A stretch of DNA of 64,000 nt. It comes from Pezicula radicicola (Eukaryota; Ascomycota; Leotiomycetes; Helotiales; Dermateaceae). Location: NCBI GenBank assembly GCA_003008705.1, contig PDUO01000033.1, forward strand, positions 561,223 through 625,222, in the 5' to 3' direction. The notes under the pieces were generated by a model. The model searched no databases and was not told where the DNA came from. It saw only the letters and a list, made by a program, of their open reading frames with translations. Positions within the stretch are counted from its first letter, which is position 1. Each line of letters opens with the position of its first letter. The position numbers and the translations under genes are program-made. Positions 1 to 11,118 of this stretch are shown here, piece after piece.

Positions 1-383
1 CTCCCAAGGATGGGACAGTCGCCGATACGCCCTAGGAAGAGTACTGTTGGTCGGCCAAATAGTGGGTTTCCTTGAATGTATGAGCTGCATCATGTCCAAG
101 AATTAGTTTCTAAGTTTCTGAAATCTGGGATATGGTTAAATGCCTGGTAGATAAGAAGACATAAAAAGAAAAGAAAAACCTAAGATATATCTTCTGGGAC
201 AAACCAAAGTCGTCGCTGCTTTAAGAAATGCACAAGGCTTAGGCCATTTCCATAAAGACCCAGAGATCTACCGTGCACACATCTTGAGACTATAAATTCC
301 ATAAGAGCTTCTCTGAGATTCCTATCTGCATCTTCAAAAGGCAAACTTGACTTCAGCTTGGTTATCGACTTGCCATTATCATC

Positions 384-1359
384 ATGCCTTCCCGCAAGAA
401 GCGTTTTCGGTCCCCGGAGAGAGACAATAGGAAGGGTAGCCATGCCCAACTTGATTTCCACGAGAGTAGTAAGTCTGCGCCTGAATGTACCGGCTGTTAG
501 CAAGCCAAGCTAATCATCACGTTCAAGGTCCAGCTGTGCCATCCAACACAAGTACGCCTGTCGAAGATCCTAATAATCATGACCAGACCGATCCATCATC
601 CTCCTCTTCTTCAAGTATGGAGTATACCGTATCAACAAACCCATCGGAAATCACGCTGCCGCGAAAGATGCTTGAGACATTTTTGCGGCATAAAGCCTAC
701 GTACCATGCAAAGCTCTTGAATTCACCAACATCATGGTTCCGGCAGCCAAGCGACTTATTCAGCCCTCATAGCCTTCGACTTCCACAAGTGTCTTCGATC
801 CCCCAACCTAATCCGTGATCTCTCCAACGAAAACACAACTATTTGCATTTAACGATAGCGACGATATCAATATCTCTCTCGGTCTCTTCCAAGGCCGTCA
901 TCTTACCTTAGGTGTTGAGCCAGCCATACTCGCGGGTTCCCTTAACGATACTGAATCAGTGTAACAAGATTACCAAGCATACCACCCACAACTATGCCAG
1001 TTAAACCTCACTAATACCGGCGGCCAAAAAACCAAATACTGCGCTGTCTTTCTCGGATGTCTCTGTGTTGGTTATCAGCCAACTTGGTGGGTTGTTATGA
1101 TGATCGATACGCCTGGCAAGTCACTCTACGCCTCCGACCATCGAATCTGGACAAGGAAGAATTGATGTGGCAGGAGGAGGATGATGATAATGTTGTTGTC
1201 GAATTGGAATGCCTCTTCTCAGCAGATACTTCTCAGACCGTGTACCAGATCGGGTCCTGCAACAATATTTTGGGAGGCGACGCCGACGCCGAGACGGAGC
1301 TCAAGCCCATTCCTATCGCTCGCACCTGGTCAAGCAGGGTGTGGCGTGACTACGTCTAA
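384..1359 (+). pseudogene. decayed unrecognised protein-coding locus
   Basis: A plausible start at 384 opens a Lys/Arg-rich exon (384-468). It is followed by a 59-base GTAAGT...CAAG intron (469-527, with a GCTAAT branch site) in correct phase with an exon running to a TAG at 770-772. Coding-like sequence then continues in shifted frames. One block at about 772-830 reads LIAFDFHKCLRSPNLIRDL. Another at 848-1160 is interrupted by a TAA at 962-964 and contains YCAVFLGCLCVGYQPTWWVV. A last block, up to 1359, is an acidic segment ending in SSRVWRDYV. No single splice pattern joins them cleanly, so I read this as one degraded gene. I do not recognise the family. Treating the blocks as one gene is inference from their order and strand. 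Confidence 0.4.
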
Positions 1360-1509
1360 AAGGAAATTTGGGGGATTTGCTTCGTTTCGTTTTCGTGTAT
1401 GGGGGAAGCAAGCAAGCATTGGGAATGGACGAAGGGACTTTTGGGGAGGGGAGAAGAAGAAGAGGCTGGTTTATCACTCTTGGCTAAGCAAAGCTCTTTG
1501 ATAAGCGCC

Positions 1510-2981
1510 TCAAGGTCAAGAAAGTACTAAAACAGATCGGTTCCATTGTAGGTAGCAAGCATAAATTCTCCTAAAACTAGAAGTTGTGCACGAAAAGCTA
1601 TCTAATCCCTCCCGGACTAACTATTCTTTTATTCTATATCCTATAACCAAATCTAGCTCTATAACACACCCACTAATTAAAAGCCACAGCCCTTGCACGG
1701 ATATATGATTCTTTATACTTCCCAGAAGGAGGTACAACTAAAAAGAAGATTTTTCCTAGAGGGTATTATTACTAGGAAATAAAACTTTCTCAGTGTAAAA
1801 CTTAGTAGAATCTTAGTATAAAAAATTACTTATTTCGAAGTAATATATAAGGTAATTCTACCTTTTAGGGTAATACACGAGGGAATTTGATGCAGAAATT
1901 TAGGTAACTTCTTTCTAAGGTCATACTACCTTAGGCTCTGAAATCGAATATTAAGTTAGTGATTACTCAACAAGTTTAATTTTTCTACACCTCTCTCCCG
2001 CTTCAAAATAGCTATTAAATTTACACTGTTTTATGCCCGACTTGTGTGTGTTTCTAGTGCAAAGGCAACTACTTAATGTATCTACCTCCTCAAAGGACCG
2101 ATGAATAATAGCTTCTAAAATAAGTTAACTTGCCTTCCTTACACTATGACGTCTTTTATAACAAATTCAAATGTCTGTTCATCTGCTTGAGGGGTGAAAT
2201 ATATGTGATAGTACAATAGTGTTAATACAGCGTACTAACGGTTGTGAGGCTTGGAATAATAGAATACTGCGTGCCATTTGGCAGGAGAATTGTAAATGCG
2301 CGAGGTCTCGGTGATATTGGTCTTTTATTTTATTTTACGGTTATGTCGTCTTATTCTACGCTTTACCGTTTTTAGACGTAGCACGTGAGAACGGATCAGG
2401 GGAGCTTTCTCTAGAATGTTTTAGTACATGCGCCATAACTCGGTGGGAGGAGACTGTAGAGTATCTTCCATCACCCCTATAGAAATTCCAGTGACTTCGT
2501 GGAGGCTTCCAATCGCTACAGAAACCTACAAGAAGCTACCTTAACTGCCAGTAGTCAATTCATTTGCTGACCAACCTCGATTTGAGTCTAATAATGACTT
2601 GCTAGTAATCAGATCTGAGACTTCCTGGTTAATAAAATGCTGCAAGCCTGCCTTGACACGAGGGAGTTTTTCGACACTGTTAAGTTAGATGAGCTGAGCA
2701 ACTAGGCGCAAACGGCTTAAAAGCGAAGGCTGGGTTCGATTAGTCAGGATAACATGAAGTGATTACTGCCTTTCCGAGGATTGGTTCATAGTTTCCAGGA
2801 TCCATCTCAAGTGATCTAGATTATTGATATCCTAATATTCATCTAGTGCGTCCACGATTATTACTGTATTTCCAAGATTAGTATCTTCTAGATAGATAGT
2901 TCTCAAAAAAATCGTGACTTAAGTGGCGGGATTCTCGACCCCCCTGCAGTCCTTCAGCTTGATATGTGAGTCTTGCATGTA
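1510..2981. other. AT-rich gene-poor island
   Basis: No reading frame of convincing length or composition is present on either strand. The sequence is AT-rich with many TAG/TAA words and contains one copy of a dispersed repeat (1712-1850). The appearance fits an old mutated repeat region; nothing else can be named. Confidence 0.6.
1712..1850 (+). repeat. dispersed AT-rich repeat, copy A
   Basis: This stretch aligns by eye to 33880-33995. Shared words include AGAAGGAGGTACA near the start, then a TATTATTA block, AAATAAA...CTTTCT and AGTGTA...TAATCTTAGTA-like words, with scattered transitions and small gaps. Both copies sit at the edge of AT-rich islands. The element type is unknown; an old, mutated transposon end or non-autonomous element is possible. 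Confidence 0.55.
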
Positions 2982-3893
2982 TCAGTGAGTTGGGTCATTC
3001 CACACACACGTAGCTTTTGACCTAATGAGTGGAATCGCCAAAGAAAAACCTCGTGCTAGGGCCCAAGACCTTGAATCACCAAAAAAAAATTCGTCCAACA
3101 TATCGCTTTTGACATTGATGGCCTCGAAGCTAACGAAGACCCCGACGAAGAAGTCGACATTAATGCAGCAATTGGCTCCGTATGTGAGGGTTAGAACAAT
3201 ACTCAAGCTTGGCCTTTGTATGCTTCTTGTTTAAATGAGTGCAGGCTTCGGCGGACGCCCTCCATACGAAGTAAGTTTAACGTGTCCAAGAAATATAATA
3301 TATCGACGATGATGTCGAAGATCATAGCCAGTAAGAACAACTCAATTACGTCTACCAGGGAGTTGCTTTCCTCCTTGAGCTAGAAAGTTCAATTTGACGC
3401 CATGGCGATAAATGTACTCGACAAAGGATGATCGAATACCTTTTAATATGCCGCTCGACAATATCTTTGTAGTAGATTGACATGCTGAGATCCGGGATAC
3501 AAAAGAAGTAGGCTTGGATTAATATTTAATTTACATTGGTAAAACAAAATGAAAAAGAAATATGCAATGCTGAACTGCTGAGTGTGTAGAGTCAAAGGAT
3601 TGGGGATAGAGCTCTTAAATAAGTGCAGTGGAATAGGGTCATGACATGTGATCATATTTTGTTTGCCTCTTGGTTTGCTTCGTGGTTCGGATTGGCTTCG
3701 TTAACGATGGGACATGCCGGCATGTTAGATTATGAGCTTGCCGATGTGATATTCAGGCTAATTGTATGTATGTCGATCACACAAAGCAACACGCCACTCA
3801 CGTGCGGCGCAGCATCTCAACCATAACCACCAACGTCTCCTTTAAATTTCGTAGTTTCTTCTTCATTTTTGGTGTATAACCGCGACAACAGGT
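2982..3893. other. region with short coding-like relics only
   Basis: A frame around 3085-3180 on the plus strand reads as an acidic peptide containing LEANEDPDEEVDINAAI and is followed by a GTGAGG donor-like site, so it may be a relic exon. It has no convincing start or continuation. The final 70 bases before 3894 are the presumed leader of the NACHT gene. Confidence 0.35.
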
Positions 3894-6800
3894 ATGGCCG
3901 ACGCTCTCAGTTTCACTGCCAGCGTGATTGCTGTGCTCCAAATAGCAAAATCTACGGCAGATTTTCTCCGTACGGTCAAAGGCGCTTCCAAAGACTGTAA
4001 GCGCCTTGTGGTTGAAATCAGCTCAGTTCGAGGCATTTTAAATGAAATCAAGGACACGGTGTCACAAATAGTGAATGGAGGTGATGTTGATATTGGTGGC
4101 GAAAATGGTAATGATGCCCTTCAACGCGAATTTTCGGTGAACATGTCGAAACTTCAAGAACCCGATGGCCCGCTTGAGATTCTCAAGTCAGCATTACAAG
4201 AGCTGAACTTGCGATTAGCCAAGACTGTATCAGCGACCGGATTAAGCAAATTGAAGAACAGTTTGCTTTGGCCTTTCACGAAAGAGGAAACCCTTGATTT
4301 AGTAAATATAATTGAGCGCCAGAAAACCTTACTTGGGCTTGCTTTACAGAATGACCATTTCCTCCTTTCCATGGATATCCAGAAAGAGATTAGATCAGCA
4401 CGAACTGAATTAAAAGCAAATTTCGAAGAGGTCAAGGCAGTGGGGAAAGGGGTTGCAAGTTTGGAACTTAAACAATTTGGTAAGTTCGGGGAGATTGCTT
4501 TACTTGATCTGATTCGAAGATGCTAACTGATGATTAGGCGAAGAAATAATGGGAATTCTCGCCTGGATAGCTCCTATGAACTTCTTCACTGCCCATATCG
4601 ACATCTCGAGCAAGCGCAGGGAACGTTTTGGCCGTTGGTTTCTAACCACCGCGGAATTCCAAGAGTGGGAGAACGGGGCTGATAGAATTCTCTTGTGCAC
4701 CGGTATTCCAGGAGCAGGAAAGACTTGTATTGCATCGCTTGTCATTGACTATTTGCGAACTAAGAGCAGTGAAACTGTGGTAACGACCTGGACATATTGC
4801 AGTTACACGGAAAAAAGTTCTCAGACCACTCTCTCCTTGATAAGCAGCTTGCTTCGACAACTTGTTCAAGGTTTACCGGAAATTCCACAGCATATTCGAG
4901 ATCTCTACGAGACGCACTTCCGTGGGAATGTGTCATTATCCATCACTGAGGTGAGACAGACGCTCGTAAAGATCGCAAAGCTTTATGATCATGCTTTCGT
5001 GATTGTGGACGCACTCGATGAGTGCGATGACAGCAATGGCACGAGGGAGAATTACATAGCCGAACTGCTCTCACTCCCGAAGAACATTCAGGTTCTCATT
5101 ACTACCCGACCTATCAATAGTATCGAAGAAGGATTTACCAGACATGCTTGCATTGAGATCTGTGCTCAAAGCGAAGACATGAAGAATTACGCCCTTCTGC
5201 GAATTCGAGAGGATAGGAATCTTGCAAAGCTGGTTGAGGCAGATCCAGAGCTGCAGACCCGCATTGTCGACACTATCGTAGAACGAAGCCAAGGCATGTA
5301 AGTACCGTCATCGTATTGGATAATTTTTCGAGTGCTACGAAGATGAAGTTGATACATTTGGCAGGTTTTTGATGGCGAAACTCCATTTAGATAGCGTAGT
5401 ACGAAAGGCTAGATACAACAAAAAGGCCGTCTTAGAAGCCGTTGATCGCTTACCAGAAGGACTGGATGACACATACAAGAATGTGATGGAACGAATCACA
5501 AATCAAGACACAGATGATGGCAATCTTGCCATCAAAGTGCTTCTATGGGTGTGGCAGTCCTATACGCCTTTGAACGTTGATCAGCTACAGCAGGCTATTA
5601 CTGTCGAACAAGGGAACGCATATAGTGATACTAACTGTTACATTAACCCAAAATTGTTGATATCAGTCTGCGCGGGCCTTGTCATAAAAGTCGAAGGAAG
5701 CTCAACTCTTCGACTGGTTCATTTCACAGCCGCCAATTTCCTTCAACGACATTCCCAAACCTATTTTACAGACGGTGGAATTCAGATATCATTTGCTTGT
5801 CTTAGTTATCTTGACGCTTTTCTGCACAACAATGATGTTCCACTGATATTCGATGACCCGTCACTATACATGCCGCAACAGTACTACGACTTGATACTCG
5901 ATGCCCGAGAGTCGTATCGTGCGGAATTATTCGGTTCTAACGAGTTCTCTTATTATGTTGTTAGGTTTTTGTTACATCACTTACGACACCAATCGAGGTC
6001 TAGCCAAAACCCTATTCTATTCCGGGCGATCGCAGACTTTTGGAACAAGCCTGACACAATTCGAGATTTACGAAAAATCTATCGTTATTTGACCAAAAGT
6101 TGTTGCGCTTTGGATATTTTCCCGGATCTTTCTATGCTGCAGCTTGCCGTCTACTTCGGTTATTATACGGAGGTTGAACGAATACTGAAAGCCCAGTCTA
6201 GTGATCTAGATGAATCTGTCTCCGACCGAATCCCCGCAGTTTGTATCGCGGCATATTATGGCGAAGACAGGATCTTGAAAACTCTTCTGGACCTCGGATC
6301 CGATGTCCTTTCTACTGTTGAGATGTTTAAGGGCTCATATTGGACACCTTTCGAATGTGCAGTAAGCCAAGGTCACACTACCACAATACAGTGCCTGCTC
6401 GATTTCTCGAGCGACTTGATCTATTCTCAACCAGATAATAACACCTACCTTCATATTGCGGTAACTCGGAGTCCTTCCTTTAGCACCCTAACAGTCGTCA
6501 AACAGCTATTGGGCTTAGGCTGCGACGTAAATGGAAGGCATTCTCACCTTCGAAGTCCTCTTCACTGCGCTGTCCTAAATAACGGTAGCACGGAAAGAAC
6601 CTCTACAATCCAACTTTTATTAGATTCTGGGGCCGAAATTGACGCCGAAGACGCTAGTGGGCTTACTCCTCTTTCTTCAGTATCAAAGACTGCACAGCAG
6701 CAGTCAATGAATCAGTCATCTCGGAGCGGACAGCTGTGGCACATTGTAAACCTCCTGCTAGCCCACGGTGCTAATACAAATAAGGGATCAGGACCAGGTC

Positions 6801-7315
6801 CGTTGTATTACGCATCTGTTGATGGAAAGCTAGAGATAATGGAGGCTCTCATTGGCAAAGGAGCTAAGGTCAAAATAAGAGCTACAAGCCAGCTTGGATA
6901 TTGGAATCCCTTGATAGATGTCTTACAATCTCAGGGGAAGGATCCAGCAAAATGTACGAGGATTGCCTCGATGTTGCTAAAAAATGGCGCAGAGGCAAAC
7001 GAGGAAACCCTTGACGGTACCGTCTTGATGCAGGCGGTTCAACTGGGAAACATTGAGCTCGTGCGCCTCCTTCTCGAGAACGGCGCGGATGTGAATAAAG
7101 GGCTTCTGAAATCCCCAGGTCACTATTTTAACCGACCTTTATTTATTGCCTGCGACCAGGGAAATATGAATATCGTCAAACTCCTTCTGGATGGAGGTGC
7201 GGAACCCAATACTGGAGATGGCGAAACACCATTATTTCGTGCCTCGCAAAAAATATTAGGAGGTAGATCGATGGAGATTATGCAGATTCTTCTTGCCAGA
7301 GGCGCCGATGTGTAG
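3894..7315 (+). CDS. NACHT-ankyrin STAND (NLR-like) protein
   Basis: Exons are 3894-4479, 4538-5297 and 5365-7315. Both introns (58 and 67 bases) have GTAAGT donors, and the first has a GCTAAC branch site. Phases match and the product is 1098 residues. Residues 1-200 resemble the N-terminal domain that precedes NACHT in fungal STAND proteins. NACHT has Walker A GIPGAGKT at about 251-258 and Walker B FVIVDALDEC ending near 359, followed by the usual GMFLMAKL junction at about 448-455. Ankyrin-type repeats run from about 730 to the end (DLGSDV, LDSGAEIDAED, LLLENGADVNKG and similar). In this family, ligand binding by the repeats is thought to trigger NTP-dependent oligomerisation, often for nonself recognition or regulated cell death; the ligand here is unknown. 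The frame stops at TAG 7313-7315, but coding sequence continues in frame beyond it (see next entry), so the repeat domain is probably truncated. Confidence 0.88.
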
Positions 7316-7621
7316 AATGCAGGGCATTCGCCAGATTTCTGGTGGGAAATACTTCCAATGGGAAGCGAAGTGAAATAGGAAATCGGTGACTATGATCCTA
7401 TCATTGGGTTACTGGTCGGGGCAGGAGCCGTCGTAGATGAGACGTTTGTCAAAAAAGCAACCACCGAGGGCTCTGAATGGACATATCAGGAGAAAATGAG
7501 GTATAAAACCTATCAACTAACTATTATTGATATACTTAGCATCAAGATATTAATGGGGCCCGATGAGAGGTGGTGGTTTAAGAAGTTAAAACCGTTCAGA
7601 AAAGACGACGATTGGCTCTAA
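7316..7621 (+). pseudogene. untranslated C-terminal remainder of the NACHT-ankyrin gene
   Basis: The frame of the upstream exon stays open after the TAG at 7313-7315, meets a second TAG at 7376-7378, and then runs to TAA at 7619-7621. The encoded text is coding-like (NAGHSPDFWWEILPMG, then GDYDPIIGLLVGAGAVVDE), including one more ankyrin-like segment. Both TAG codons would be CAG before a C-to-T change. No GT...AG pair removes the stops in phase, so I infer that the ancestral protein was about 100 residues longer. Confidence 0.6.
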
Positions 7622-8739
7622 CGAGGACTACTTTCTTGCTAGCGATCATGAATGTATTATTTGGGGATGCTCCGAGTTCTCCAAACGACTTAAATGTTCG
7701 TTGATCTTTCTTTATAGTTAAGAACAATCGTTGGACACAGGCCTTAAATAAGGAGAAATGCATTTTTTTTTTGTGTCACAGCTTGTGGCAATTCTTTATT
7801 CCACTTTTACGATAATTTAATACATCAGCAATTATGCCACCAAGTGGAACGGCGCTTTCCTCGGATCGAGAGTCTTCCAAAGGAACGGCATACCCTAGCT
7901 CAAGTCATCCGCATCAAACGTCCTCCCCCAAACCACATCACTGAGCTCCTCCATATCAATCCGCAATGAGCAGCTGAGGGGGGAATATTTAAACTGCCAG
8001 CAATGAACAGCTTCTTGGCTGCAGGTTCGATGCATGCTGAGTCGAAATATTTGGCAGCATCGTGGGGGTTAAGTTTGGAAGCCGAGCTTGGCATCGCTGC
8101 TCTGTATAGGCAAAGTGAGTGAAGTAACAATCGACTAGCCACTACAGGCTGCGGCAATAATGCGAGCTTACGATGAAATTGTAGTGATTTTGTAGCATAA
8201 GCTCCAACGAACAAGGAGATAAATACGACACGCCCATCACCGAGGCAGCTTACCGAAGCCACGAGAATCTCGTCAGAATCCTTTTGCCTCCAAGTTCATC
8301 AATGGTTTTCAAGCAACAATTAAAAATGAAAAGTCACAACACACAAACAGACTTCTTACTTACCCTATAATAGAATAATCTACCCTTATAGTGTATTTTT
8401 AAAAGTATAAGGATATCTATAAAGAGTTAGTTCTACTATAAGCCTTTAGTTTACTTATAATAAGAATTAGAACTTTGTTGGTTTTTAAGGGAACTATTAT
8501 AAATATTAAACGCGCTAATTAGAGGCTTTAATTACTAAGAAACCTAATAAAAACTAGTAAGTAGGTTTACCTAACACTAAATATACACTTAGCTTGCTTT
8601 TGAGATTACCTCTGTTGCTAAGACTAGTAACATACAAGGAGACATATCTTGAATTTTCTAAGGACTAGGAGATTTGAAAATCGTAAAACAATAAACAAGA
8701 ACGAATGTCATCCAGATAAGTAAGTGCCTTTTAGTTCAG
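7622..8739. other. intergenic region with a minus-strand coding relic
   Basis: On the minus strand, 8262-7900 carries a coding-like stretch (HDAAKYFDSACIEPAAKKLF), and about 7960-7900 reads MEELSDVVWGRTFDADDLS followed by a stop in a different frame. The two look like one C-terminus separated by a frameshift. I do not recognise the family. From about 8330 to 8700 the sequence becomes AT-rich and shows nothing codable. Confidence 0.35.
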
Positions 8740-9453
8740 CTAGATAGTAACAGTCCCCTTTCCTACAATCTTTCCGTTGATCAAAGCATTGTAAGGCACC
8801 TGTCCATGAAAAATATAACCCGTCCCAACTAAACCAATCTGCCCTGAAATAGCCGTAGTACCTGGAAAAACTGTAAATCCGCCTTGGGAAATTAAATACA
8901 CATCCGAAGTCGGTCCCGATCTTGCATTAAACTGACTCTGAGTATTTGAAGCTGCAAAACGGGTATCTACGCCGACCGTGATAGAGTTTGCTGTATTCGA
9001 AATGTACGCAAAATCGAGAAGAGTATACGAGTATGTTCCACCGAATAGTTTGTATAAATATCTGTTTGAGGCGTATCGCAAGGATCCTGCGATGGGGTTG
9101 ACTGCCGGGGAGCCGATAGAGATCACTACGTCGTAGGGATTTGGGCCATTCTGCGTTGCGGAGCTTCGAATTCCTTGGGTGATCAACATTTGACCTGCAA
9201 CGATAAAATTTTGCCAGTTTCCACGGTTGCGGCCATCCATCTGGATGTTATAGAGAAGATAGCCAAGATTCAAGGCTCGTTTTGTTGGGCTTGGATTGCC
9301 ATTCCTTGTGAAATTCCAAAATTTTGGGTCCAAGTCTTTGACATCAGGAATTTCGGGACAGTTGAAAAGATCGTTGATAGCCGGGCTGGGCCGAGAGGCT
9401 AGAGCCTGAGTAAATATAAACTGGAGGAGAAGTACTAAAATATTGAAATTCAT
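8740..9453 (-). CDS. small secreted protein of unknown function
   Basis: A single-exon frame of 237 residues begins at ATG 9453-9451. The first 19 residues (MNFNILVLLLQFIFTQALA) form a textbook signal peptide with an Ala-x-Ala-type end, so the mature protein starts near Ser20. The mature part has few cysteines, is rich in Gly, Ser, Asn and Thr, and alternates beta-type residues (GGTYSYTLLDFAYISNTANS, VGTGYIFHGQVPYN), which suggests a beta-rich fold. No transmembrane segment or catalytic motif is visible. It stands alone between an AT-rich island and a pseudogene. A secreted structural or host-interaction protein is possible, but I do not recognise the family. Confidence 0.7.
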   Translation of the reverse strand: MNFNILVLLLQFIFTQALASRPSPAINDLFNCPEIPDVKDLDPKFWNFTRNGNPSPTKRALNLGYLLYNIQMDGRNRGNWQNFIVAGQMLITQGIRSSATQNGPNPYDVVISIGSPAVNPIAGSLRYASNRYLYKLFGGTYSYTLLDFAYISNTANSITVGVDTRFAASNTQSQFNARSGPTSDVYLISQGGFTVFPGTTAISGQIGLVGTGYIFHGQVPYNALINGKIVGKGTVTI

Positions 9454-9737
9454 CTTAAATCTAAATTGAGGAGAAATTAGAGGTTGACCTTCCCAAGAGG
9501 TAATTTCAGTGCCTATATAGACTGGACCAGGATATGAAGTGCGGTATATAGTGCTCTTTCCTAATGCAACCTCGAGAAAAACAAATCAGGCTAACTTAGA
9601 TACAAATCTGGCTAGGCTTTTGTGCTAAGAAGGGTAGCGCCGAAGGTTAATTCCTACTTATTTTACTAGTAAAAATACTACTTTAATAATGTTAATTCTT
9701 TTATATCATTGAAGGATGGGGGAATATTGCAGATCAA
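9454..9737. promoter_or_regulatory. presumed upstream region of the secreted-protein gene
   Basis: This short gap lies upstream of the minus-strand gene at 8740-9453 and must hold its promoter. A TATA-like word (CCTATATAGAC) is at about 9513-9523, at a reasonable distance from the start. No other element is recognised. Confidence 0.3.
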
Positions 9738-10346
9738 ATGGAGATTTATCAGACAACATGGTTTAATTTCATGAACGTTCAGGGCCAGCAATGTGTGTTA
9801 CTTGCCGTATTTGAAGCAACTAGAATGCAAAATTCCAATGTTAAGGCACGAGTGCCTCTCAGAAATACGGCACCAAGCGAACAGAACTCGAAGCCTTCGA
9901 AGCGTAAGCTCCCCACTGCTGAGGAGTATGGCAACAAGAGGAATAAGACAAAACACAGACAGCATGGCCCAAAAGAGGAATTACCGATCTAGCCGGTATT
10001 CAACGAAGAGGTGACAGATCAAACTGCTAATATCGAAGCAGATCTTTGGCCATGACGAGCCTGCAATGCCCGGCACAAGTACTATCCAGATATCTCTCTG
10101 TCTAGATAAAACGATACTGTAGCGAAAGCTCGTGGCGAGGAATTCGTGTACGGATATCTCGTCTTCGATCAAGTTGTCTGTAATAATGACAATGCTCCCT
10201 CTACAACCGCAAAGCCTCCTTTCGATGCTATTGATAGAGACAAGTCTAAGTCTACTGTTAAGCAGCTTCGACATATTATAATAAAATTTGTCTTTAAAGA
10301 ATTACAATGCCTCCATCAGAGGATCTTAAGCATTACGGGCAGATAA
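9738..10346 (+). pseudogene. unrecognised ORF broken by three transition-type stops
   Basis: One frame starts at ATG 9738 and runs to a stop at 10344-10346. It is interrupted only by TAG 9990-9992, TGA 10053-10055 and TAA 10107-10109. Read through, it would be about 202 residues: a basic segment (KRNKTKHRQHGPKEE), an acidic segment, then a well-behaved C-terminal part containing EEFVYGYLVFDQVVCNNDN and DKSKSTVKQLRHIIIKFVFK. Each stop differs from a sense codon by a single C-to-T change (CAG, CGA, CAA). No intron removes them. I cannot assign a family. Confidence 0.5.
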
Positions 10347-11118
10347 TATATAGGTAGGAGAATACTTGCCCGGATAAACGAGGAAGAGGAACGAAGCAGG
10401 TAATGAAATAAAACCAAAAGGCTATATCTGCACAGAGTTCAATAATACCATCTAAGAAATAAGAGAACCAAAAAAGAGATGTTACAAAGAGAGTTATATT
10501 TAGAAATTTCTTTACCAATGATTGAGCCTGTGGACATGTATTCGAGGCAAATACCCATTGATCTCACCACACGAGAGGTGAACAGATAGCCAGCTCCTTC
10601 TGTTCTTAACTTACCATTTCCGGAGCTAAGCTTCTTCTACTGTATTGCTAGTTGTAACTTGTGTAAATCTTTTGAATCTGCACACACGAGTGTTGAAATA
10701 TTCGAGATAGTTGACAAGTAGAAAGCCTCTATAGAGCTTGACTAAAGATACAATGTATTAACGATATACCCTGCTTTAATGTTTAAGACCTTTATAATAC
10801 TTGATATAACTCGGAGATCCTTGATGCGAGCGACAAGCGTTTGTGTAGGGCCTATATACTCGAGCATCCTCCTTCCAGCAGCCTGCTGCTCTTCCGTGGC
10901 AAACGTTTCTGGATTTAGGATACTACTAGTGATAGGGATAACACCTTCTAGTAGAATAATAGAACTTATAAGTAAATAATAATAAGCCCTTAGTGGTATG
11001 AGAAGTGGCACTGTAGCGATAGGGTGTTACCATTCTGTCAAGTAAGACGCGATTTCGTAACTGTGGTAATTCTATTTGGATGTCTACATTTGTACTCTTA
11101 CACACATCTTCCCTTCCT
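10347..11118. other. intergenic, no gene seen
   Basis: Several short frames overlap on both strands, but none has a plausible start, splice signals or family features. One minus-strand frame near 10742-11011 is hydrophobic and AT-rich and is probably chance. Nothing is annotated. Confidence 0.5.

Noticed and set aside
2725..2750. tRNA B-box-like GGGTTCGATTAG
   Set aside because: No A-box, acceptor stem pairing or anticodon arm could be fitted around it.
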